From Candidatus Kerfeldbacteria bacterium CG08_land_8_20_14_0_20_43_14 (GTDB taxonomy: Bacteria > Patescibacteriota > Patescibacteriia > PEXW01): a stretch of 12,580 nucleotides of DNA. The notes under the pieces are model-generated. The model saw nothing but the letters and a program-made list of their open reading frames with translations. It was not told the DNA's origin and did no database searches. The stretch lies in contig PEXW01000014.1 of the NCBI GenBank assembly GCA_002774575.1, forward strand, positions 1-12,580, read 5' to 3'. Made by a program: the position numbers and the translations under genes. Positions 7,187 to 10,915 of the stretch are shown here, piece after piece. Positions within the stretch are counted from its first letter, which is position 1; each line of letters opens with the position of its first letter.

Positions 7187-7221
7187 GCAAAACCATAATT
7201 CGACGGTTCGATTCTCGAGAT
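7187..7221 (+). pseudogene. tRNA-Cys-like 3' half
   Basis: It begins with GCAAAACC, identical to tRNA-Cys from the anticodon onward. It continues with a T-arm-like CGACGGTTCGATTC that differs by two bases from CGGCGGTTCGATCC in the real gene. The T stem no longer pairs and no acceptor complement is visible. With the 5' half at 6997-7034 it forms a tRNA-Cys-like gene split at the anticodon by about 150 nt that contain the intact tRNA-Cys. Confidence 0.55.
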
Positions 7222-7242
7222 CAATAAAATAAATGTCGAGAC

Positions 7243-7258
7243 CCCGCCGGATGGCGGG
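7243..7258. repeat. GC-rich micro-hairpin
   Basis: CCCGCC-GGAT-GGCGGG is a perfect 6-bp stem with a 4-nt loop, sitting between the tRNA-Cys remnants and tRNA-Gly. Confidence 0.6.
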
Positions 7259-7283
7259 ACGGGAGCCCCAATTTAATAAGTAT

Positions 7284-7358
7284 GCGGGTGTAGTTCAGCA
7301 GTAGAACGCTTCCTTGCCAAGGAAGAGGCCGTGGGTGCGAATCCCATCACCCGCTCCA
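7284..7358 (+). tRNA. tRNA-Gly (anticodon GCC), unusual elbow bases, CCA encoded
   Basis: The full cloverleaf has acceptor GCGGGTG/CACCCGC (7284-7290, 7348-7354), discriminator U (7355) and CCA (7356-7358). The D stem is GTTC/GAAC, the anticodon stem CTTCC/GGAAG has loop TT-GCC-AA (anticodon 7316-7318), and the T stem is GTGGG/CCCAT. Two normally invariant bases differ: the D-loop reads AGCAGTA, with A at position 18 instead of G (7300), and the T-loop reads TGCGAAT, with G at position 55 instead of U (7337). These two positions pair in the tRNA elbow. G19, T54 and C56 are normal. Function in translation is therefore less certain than for its neighbours. Confidence 0.9.
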
Positions 7359-7422
7359 ATCGGAAAATTTGAATTTTTCAGCGGCGCAAAGCCACTGATT
7401 AGATAATGAAATTAGGGCTTTC

Positions 7423-7465
7423 CCGCCAACGAGGCGGAAGTTCGAGCCAATTTTTTGTATATAAT
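7423..7465. other. Hairpin and candidate -10 box in the tRNA-Gly/IS gap
   Basis: CCGCC-AACGA-GGCGG (7423-7437) is a further micro-hairpin. TATAAT (7460-7465) lies 23 nt after it, with no convincing -35. The rest of the 158-nt gap (7359-7516) holds nothing else I can support. If the -10 is real, its original downstream target is now separated from it by the insertion sequence. Confidence 0.3.
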
Positions 7466-7516
7466 CTCTTTTGGCAATTAAATTTTCCTGAGTTGCCACA
7501 AAAGGGGCTTGCTGAG

Positions 7517-7541
7517 TGACCTGGACCCCATATACTAGACA
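7517..7541 (+). repeat. IS left terminal inverted repeat
   Basis: The tip TGACCTGGACCCC is followed six bases later by TAGACA; it pairs with the right end at 8687-8711. Confidence 0.7.
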
Positions 7542-7592
7542 CAAAGGTCGAGATATGCTGACTGCATAAATACTAACTTTTGTGTTATATGA

Positions 7593-7853
7593 ATAAATCA
7601 ACTCAATCGTATTTCGTTAGAAGTAAAACAGGACATCCTGAAGCGGGTCAAGGAGCAGGGCGTGCCGGTCCTACAAGCCGCCAAAGAGCATGGGGTGCAT
7701 GAGAGCACCATCTACAACTGGCTGGGCACCGGCGTTAAAGGCACGCCATCCTGGTCAGAGATCTCCAAACTCCACAAGCAAAACCAGGAGCTGTTAGCTT
7801 TGGTCGGGGAACTGACCGTGCGCCTGTCTGCCACCAAAAAAAAGAGCTGGTGA
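7593..7853 (+). CDS. IS3 transposase OrfA (helix-turn-helix, leucine zipper)
   Basis: The frame is open from 7593 to TGA 7851-7853 (up to 86 residues). It encodes a helix-turn-helix region (SLEVKQDILKRVKEQG, then VLQAAKEHGVHESTIYNWL) and a heptad-repeat segment (EISKLHKQNQELLALVGELTVRL) typical of IS3 OrfA dimerisation. The start is unclear. The GTG at 7662 would cut the HTH domain, so translation should begin earlier, perhaps at ATT 7611 or ATA 7593. The ATG at 7589 is in another frame, so a small indel near 7590-7605 is also possible. The protein binds the IS ends and supplies the N-terminus of the OrfAB fusion transposase. Confidence 0.8.
   Translation: MNQLNRISLEVKQDILKRVKEQGVPVLQAAKEHGVHESTIYNWLGTGVKGTPSWSEISKLHKQNQELLALVGELTVRLSATKKKSW
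7836..7843 (+). promoter_or_regulatory. Programmed -1 frameshift slip site (A8)
   Basis: Eight A residues lie 7 nt before the orfA stop. A -1 slip moves ribosomes from the orfA frame into the orfB frame, which is open across this point (then GAG CTG GTG). Slippery A-runs here are the classic way IS3 elements make OrfAB. The orfB GTG also overlaps the orfA TGA region (GTGA), allowing coupled OrfB synthesis. Confidence 0.75.
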
Positions 7854-8671
7854 CGGCTCTTCCCAAGCCCAACAAAACCAATCTGGCCCGAAGCTTAGGC
7901 ATATGCCGGGCCAGTTTGTATTACGTATCGAAAAAAGAAGATGAGGACTGGCAGTTGAAGGGCCGGATAGAGGAAATCCTGCGTCATGACCACTCGCACG
8001 CCTACGGGTCACGACGCCTGGCCATTGAGCTCCAACTTAACCGCAAACGGGTTCGGCGGGTCATGCGCAAGTACGGCATCAAGCCACGGCGTAGACGGGG
8101 CAAAAGAGGCCGGAAACCAAGGGAACTGACGGAAATTCACGAAAATATCCTCTTAGTGGCCCAACCCTTGTGTCCGCACCATATCTGGACGGCTGATTTC
8201 ACCGAGCTCTCATTCCATGGGCACAAAATCTACGTGGCTACGGTGCTGGATTTGTTCACCCGGCTGATTGTCGGGCTATCCGTGTCCATCAGAAAAGGAG
8301 CGCCACTAACCATCCAGGCCCTGTGGAGCGCTCTCTGGCATTACCCACACCCGGAGATATTTCACTCGGACAACGGTAAGGAGTACGAAGCCGCCTCCTT
8401 TACCGGAATTCTTAAGCAATTCGGGATTACCATTTCCCGCTCTCGCCCTGGGTGTCCCTGGGAAAACGGATACCAGGAATCGTGGTATGACAAATTTCAG
8501 GTGGACTTGGGCGATCCTAATCGGTTTGAACAGCTGGGTGAGTTGGTGGCCGAAATCTACCGCATGGTCTGGGCTTACAACCACTACCGGATTCACTCGG
8601 CACTCAAGATGCCACCGGCAGTCTATGCTGAGGGCTGGCATCAAAAAACAGCCCTTACAATGGCTGTCTAA
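7850..8671 (+). CDS. IS3 transposase OrfB (DDE integrase catalytic domain)
   Basis: The protein has 273 residues from GTG 7850, and more when made as an OrfAB fusion through the A8 slip. The N-terminal part has an HTH_21-like region (ILRHDHSHAYGSRRLAIELQ) and a basic patch (KPRRRRGKRGRKPR). The retroviral-integrase fold follows with an intact catalytic triad: D116 in WTADFTEL, D174 in FHSDNGKEY and E210 in ENGYQESWYDKF, giving the D-35-E spacing of IS3 transposases. The end carries the usual YNHYRIHSALKMPPAVYA motif. No internal stops or missing catalytic residues are seen, so it may be active. It is read in the same direction as its neighbours. Confidence 0.95.
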   Translation: MTALPKPNKTNLARSLGICRASLYYVSKKEDEDWQLKGRIEEILRHDHSHAYGSRRLAIELQLNRKRVRRVMRKYGIKPRRRRGKRGRKPRELTEIHENILLVAQPLCPHHIWTADFTELSFHGHKIYVATVLDLFTRLIVGLSVSIRKGAPLTIQALWSALWHYPHPEIFHSDNGKEYEAASFTGILKQFGITISRSRPGCPWENGYQESWYDKFQVDLGDPNRFEQLGELVAEIYRMVWAYNHYRIHSALKMPPAVYAEGWHQKTALTMAV

Positions 8672-8686
8672 AAGTCTTCGAAACAC

Positions 8687-8711
8687 TGTCTAAAAAACGG
8701 GGTCCTTGACA
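8687..8711 (-). repeat. IS right terminal inverted repeat
   Basis: Read on the minus strand it starts TGTCAAGGACCCC, with TAGACA at the same distance as in the left end. Confidence 0.7.
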
Positions 8712-8815
8712 CGCCGTTTGGTGACTTCAGGTTCCGCACGAAGCCTCACTTTACCCCACAAGCCCGTGTTCCTCACTCTGCTCGTCCGTGCCATGTTTGA
8801 GGGAAAACAAAATTG

Positions 8816-8846
8816 TTGGATTTTCTTGCTCAGCCTTAAATATACT
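8816..8846 (+). promoter_or_regulatory. Candidate tRNA-Leu promoter, now upstream of the HNH insertion
   Basis: TTGGAT (8816-8821) and TATACT (8841-8846) have a rather long 19-nt spacer. The -10 box ends 12 nt before the tRNA-Leu 5' fragment, as expected for a tRNA promoter with a short leader. The sequence between the IS end (8711) and here shows nothing else I can identify. Confidence 0.4.
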
Positions 8847-8858
8847 TACTTAAGATTT

Positions 8859-8884
8859 GCCGCCGTGGTGTAACTGGTAGACAC
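8859..8884 (+). pseudogene. tRNA-Leu 5' fragment
   Basis: The first 12 nt (GCCGCCGTGGTG) equal those of the intact tRNA-Leu at 9411. The D-arm continues as TAACTGGTAGACAC, with three differences from the intact gene over 14 nt, and has a perfect GTGT/ACAC D stem. Similarity ends there, and an HNH endonuclease gene follows. The differences suggest an old event or a different Leu isoacceptor rather than a fresh duplication. Confidence 0.75.
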
Positions 8885-8931
8885 CATGGTATGTGTTTGT
8901 GTTAGCGTAAACCTTTTTGCATAATATTCTT

Positions 8932-9410
8932 ATGAGGACAAAACGTTGGAACCAAAACGATTTATCAAAAGCGGCTAAAGAGTCAACTAGTTATAAACAA
9001 GTCATCTATAAACTTGGTCTTGTACCAGCTGGTGGCAATTACCAGCAAATTAAAGACTATCTTAACAAATGGAATATAAACATAAAACATTTTAGAGGCT
9101 GGGGCTGGAATGTCGGCATGAAGTTCAAACCCAAGCCGCCCATGCCGTTATCGAGGATACTGCGAAAAAAAGTTCATACCAAGGTTATAAACTTAAGAAG
9201 AGATTGTTGTCTAAAGGCATAAAACAGCAGAAACGTGAATTATGTGGCTGGTCACAAAAAACAGTAGATGGTAGGATTCCGTTAGAATTAGACCATACTA
9301 ATGGCGATCGCTTTGATAATCGTTTATCAAATCTTAGAATCCTTTGCCCAAACTGCCACAGTTTACAAACTACTCATCGTGGGTTAAATTCAAAAAGTAA
9401 TAAAAAATAG
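8932..9410 (+). pseudogene. HNH endonuclease gene, frameshifted at an A7 tract
   Basis: Two overlapping frames together make one HNH protein of about 160 residues. Frame one (ATG 8932) encodes a helical N-terminal part with YKQVIYKLGLVPAGGNY and HFRGWGWNVG, common before small HNH domains. Frame two, read from the A7 run at 9165-9171, gives SSYQGYKLKKRLLSKG and then the nuclease: ELCGW, LELDHTNGD (HNH His), DNRLSNLRILCPNCHS. A -1 slip after AAA 9169-9171 joins them exactly. Either it is a broken gene, slippage makes the full protein, or the run is a base-call error. In this family a CxxC zinc pair is usual; here RELC appears instead of CELC, a one-base change. The stop TAG (9408-9410) directly abuts the first base of tRNA-Leu. 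Homing-type nucleases often sit at tRNA genes. Confidence 0.8.
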
Positions 9411-9495
9411 GCCGCCGTGGTGAAATTGGTATACACACGACACTTAAAATGTCGCGCCGTAAGGCTTGTCGGTTCGAGTCCGACCGGCGGCACCA
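9411..9495 (+). tRNA. tRNA-Leu (anticodon TAA), CCA encoded
   Basis: This is a class II tRNA with acceptor GCCGCCG (9411-9417) and CGGCGGC (9485-9491), discriminator A (9492) and CCA (9493-9495). The anticodon stem CGACA/TGTCG has loop CT-TAA-AA (anticodon 9445-9447). There is a long variable arm and a T arm GTCGG-TTCGAGT-CCGAC. It starts at the base after the HNH gene's stop codon, so it must be transcribed through the insertion or from a promoter inside it. Confidence 0.97.
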
Positions 9496-9528
9496 AAGCT
9501 CAATGTCCTTTTAAGGCTTTGATTTTTT
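9494..9528 (+). terminator. Intrinsic terminator after tRNA-Leu
   Basis: CAAAGC (9494-9499) pairs with GCTTTG (9516-9521), followed by ATTTTTT. The stem uses the last two bases of the tRNA's CCA. The T-run overlaps the stop codon of the convergent 3D-domain gene by two bases. Confidence 0.55.
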
Positions 9529-10060
9529 ATGATTCTAAAATCTCTACCCTCACCCGTTTCACGCCCCACTGCTTGGCTTCTTTATAAGATTTCATCCAAA
9601 TATCCCCGCGGGTTTTGCCATAACGGGCACTCATGCGGTCTTTGACCACAAAAACTTTATCGCCATATTCCTCCGGAATACGGATCTTTGTGCCAAAAGG
9701 CACTCGATTCATGGCAATGACGCCGTCCCTGACTTTTTCACCAGAAGCAGTGGTAAAAGGGTCGCTGTCGGTTTGCGCCCGAGTCGAAGAATAAGCAGTC
9801 ATGACCACGGTCAAAGATTTTTTGACTTTATATTTTGGCTTTGGAGGAATAGCTTTTTCAACTTTTAACGCGACTGGCACAGCAGGCTCAACTTGTTCAT
9901 CAGCCGGGACCATAAAAGCAAGGTCTGGTTGTTCCGCCTGGCTGGGCGTGATTTCTTGAGCCATGGCATGTTGAGGAAAAGCAAATTGCCAAAATAAGAC
10001 AAAGGTCATCACTTGCATGAGTTTTTTGATTCGATTGAATTGTTTGCGGCTTAGATTCAT
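9527..10060 (-). CDS. Secreted 3D-domain (RlpA-like double-psi barrel) protein
   Basis: The frame extends to 10159, but I choose the ATG at 10060 (177 residues) because it begins a signal peptide: MNLSRKQFNRIKK, then hydrophobic VMTFVLFWQFAF, and AMA-QE as a cleavage site near residue 35. A Pro/Glu/Lys-rich linker (about 40-80) follows, then a 3D domain: TVVMTAYSSTRAQTDSDPF (84-102), TASGEKV, DGVIAMN, VPFGTKIRIPEEYGD (120-134), VVKDRM (D141) and GDIWM (D153). The domain occurs in peptidoglycan-active proteins such as Rpf/MltA relatives and in many Gram-positive and CPR secreted proteins, so a cell-wall role is likely. No peptidoglycan-binding module is fused. It converges on tRNA-Leu. A promoter at 10120-10147 fits this start. 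Confidence 0.85.
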   Translation of the reverse strand: MNLSRKQFNRIKKLMQVMTFVLFWQFAFPQHAMAQEITPSQAEQPDLAFMVPADEQVEPAVPVALKVEKAIPPKPKYKVKKSLTVVMTAYSSTRAQTDSDPFTTASGEKVRDGVIAMNRVPFGTKIRIPEEYGDKVFVVKDRMSARYGKTRGDIWMKSYKEAKQWGVKRVRVEILES

Positions 10061-10119
10061 AAATTTTCTGGATATGCAAAAAATCCTGCCATATTCTGGT
10101 GAGGATTTTGTGAAGAAAG

Positions 10120-10147
10120 ACCTTATCATACCTAAGATTTTTGTCAA
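10120..10147 (-). promoter_or_regulatory. Promoter of the 3D-domain gene
   Basis: On the minus strand, TTGACA (10147-10142), a 16-nt spacer and TAAGGT (10125-10120) preceded by TGA form an extended -10. The leader to the ATG at 10060 would be about 53 nt. The -35 box starts just outside a MITE-like element and includes bases of its flanking duplication. The architecture matches the typA promoter. Confidence 0.55.
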
Positions 10148-10149
10148 GC

Positions 10150-10250
10150 CCAGCACCACTTTTAATACAAATTCTTTAAAATAACCAATGTGTTATATGA
10201 TTAATAGCTATTATTTAATGGGTAGTACTTATTTTTAAAAGTGGTGCTGG
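10150..10250. mobile_element. MITE-like element, copy 1 (101 bp)
   Basis: The ends form a perfect inverted repeat, CCAGCACCACTTTTAA (10150-10165) with its complement at 10235-10250; the pairing continues through GC at 10148-10149 and 10251-10252. The centre is AT-rich, has no coding capacity and contains the palindrome AATAGCTATT (10203-10212). The flanks TCAAGC (10144-10149) and GCAAGC (10251-10256) look like a 6-bp target duplication with one change. It shares ends, size and interior words with copy 2. Confidence 0.72.
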
Positions 10251-10285
10251 GCAAGCCTCAATGCTCAAAACTTGTGGAAAAACAA

Positions 10286-10315
10286 AAAAATCCAAAAGTT
10301 TTCCTTTGGATTTTT
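10286..10315 (-). terminator. Intrinsic terminator of the holin-family gene
   Basis: An 11-bp stem (10286-10296 with 10305-10315; core TCCAAA/TTTGGA) has an 8-nt loop. Read on the minus strand it ends in a long T-rich run (continuing over about 10283-10290 and beyond), 22 nt after the stop of the 10337-10687 gene. The A/T-rich flanks make it symmetrical, so it could also act on the plus strand. Confidence 0.7.
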
Positions 10316-10336
10316 GGCTAACTTCAGCGAAAAATT

Positions 10337-10687
10337 CTACTTACTGGCTTTGGCTGATTTTAAAGCCGCATTGGTTATAAAACTGATGAGCCATAAAACC
10401 AGGGCACCAAAAAATGCTGACCAAAAACTTGCGATTTCAAAGCCCTTAACAATGGAACTGACCAGCCAAAACAGGCCGGCGTTGATTACTAAGGTAAATA
10501 AACCCAGGGTAATAAGGTTGATTGGTAGAGTTAAAATGACCAAAATCGGTCGGATTATGGCATTCAAAATTCCATAAATCAAGGCCACGATCAGCGCGGT
10601 ATAAAAAGATTTTACGCTAATGCCAGGCACGATATAGGTTACCAGAATTACCATTATGGCGTTTAATAACCAACGGATAAGCATCAT
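10337..10687 (-). CDS. Phage-holin family 4 (YvlD-like) membrane protein
   Basis: At 116 residues and almost wholly hydrophobic, it has four predicted TM helices near 5-22, 27-48, 52-75 and 84-107. The motif LIYGILNAIIRPILVILTLPINLITLGLFTLVINA (split here as YGILNAIIRPIL, LPINLITLG and FTLVINAG) is the signature of the small bacterial family annotated as phage holin 4-2 or YvlD. In bacteria these are chromosomal envelope proteins without proven lytic action, so the holin label is by family only. It starts with two Met codons (10687 and 10684), followed on the minus strand by a clear terminator. It is bracketed by the two MITE-like elements. No other phage gene is nearby. Confidence 0.85.
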   Translation of the reverse strand: MMLIRWLLNAIMVILVTYIVPGISVKSFYTALIVALIYGILNAIIRPILVILTLPINLITLGLFTLVINAGLFWLVSSIVKGFEIASFWSAFFGALVLWLISFITNAALKSAKASK

Positions 10688-10740
10688 GCCGTCAATATAC
10701 TACTAATAGCACTGTTTTATGAAATCGCTTCATGGTTGAC

Positions 10741-10840
10741 CCAGCACCACTTTCAATTAAAACATTACTTAAAAATATAGCTATTTATCACAAAAAATAT
10801 CTACAACTAATTTCAAACTTATTTTGGAAAGTGGTGCTGG
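10741..10840. mobile_element. MITE-like element, copy 2 (100 bp)
   Basis: The ends CCAGCACCACTTTC (10741-10754) and the exact complement (10827-10840) flank an AT-rich, non-coding core with palindrome ATAGCTAT (10777-10784), a word also in copy 1. The right 27 nt align with copy 1 at 25 positions (ACTTATTTT..AAAGTGGTGCTGG). The flanks are exact GTTGAC repeats (10735-10740 and 10841-10846), a 6-bp target-site duplication. It encodes no transposase, so it would need one in trans. Confidence 0.78.
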
Positions 10841-10841
10841 G

Positions 10842-10869
10842 TTGACGGGGAAATGAGATGTGCTACTCT
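10842..10869 (+). promoter_or_regulatory. Promoter of typA
   Basis: TTGACG (10842-10847), a 16-nt spacer and TACTCT (10864-10869) preceded by TGC form an extended -10. The leader would be about 40 nt. The -35 box is part of the right-hand target duplication of MITE copy 2. Immediately before the ATG there is ACCTAA instead of a Shine-Dalgarno sequence. Confidence 0.5.
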
Positions 10870-10915
10870 CAACCTTGCCGCTTTTGCGCAAGTTTTAATA
10901 TATTTAAATACCTAA

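Larger units (their letters stand above)
6960..7280. repeat. Outer inverted repeat bracketing the tRNA-Cys block
   Basis: CTTATTATTGGGGC (6960-6973) is the reverse complement of GCCCCAATTTAATAAG (7265-7280), apart from a 2-nt gap. Within this ~320-nt block lie, in order, a tRNA-like 5' half, a hairpin, one arm of a 15-bp inverted repeat, the intact tRNA-Cys, the second arm, a tRNA-like 3' half and another hairpin. tRNA-Gly starts 4 nt beyond. Confidence 0.5.
7517..8711 (+). mobile_element. IS3-family insertion sequence, apparently complete
   Basis: A ~1.19-kb element with orfA and orfB in overlapping frames, an A8 slip site and imperfect terminal inverted repeats. The left end (7517-7541) and the reversed right end (8711-8687) match at 17 of 25 positions, including TG at the tip, the shared GGACCCC block and the TAGACA block at equal distance. 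Read this way the element has the TG...CA termini typical of IS3. Alternatively TGAC at 7517-7520 and 8707-8710 is a 4-bp target duplication and the element is 7521-8706; the sequence does not decide. Its base composition is visibly richer in GC than the flanking genes, which points to recent arrival. Confidence 0.9.

Noticed and set aside
6840..7224. Minus-strand open frames (118 and 86 codons) across the tRNA-Cys region
   Set aside because: They are antisense to tRNA-Cys and its fragments; the apparent protein repeats arise from the duplicated tRNA D-arm. This is a common false gene over tRNA loci.
8306..8693. Extra frames inside orfB (minus 8306-8686, plus 8487-8693)
   Set aside because: They overlap the intact DDE transposase and show no recognisable protein features.
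8859..9495. Group I intron in tRNA-Leu(TAA) carrying an endonuclease
   Set aside because: The break lies after the D-arm, not in the anticodon loop, the downstream tRNA is complete, and no intron core could be recognised in the short non-coding parts.
10125..10147. TTGACA with TATGAT as the 3D-gene promoter
   Set aside because: The spacer would be only 11 nt. The downstream TGA-TAAGGT gives a 16-nt spacer and an extended -10, so that pairing was preferred.
10061..10159. Longer N-terminus of the 3D-domain protein (start at 10159)
   Set aside because: It would place 33 extra residues before the signal peptide and start upstream of the best promoter's predicted transcription start.
10148..10252. 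MITE copy 1 as an intrinsic terminator or riboswitch
   Set aside because: The loop between the arms is about 70 nt with no T-run, and a second homologous copy with target duplications sits 490 bp away, which fits an inserted element better.
10337..10687. Prophage remnant, suggested by the holin-family match
   Set aside because: This YvlD-like family is common on bacterial chromosomes and no other phage gene (endolysin, capsid, terminase, integrase) is present.
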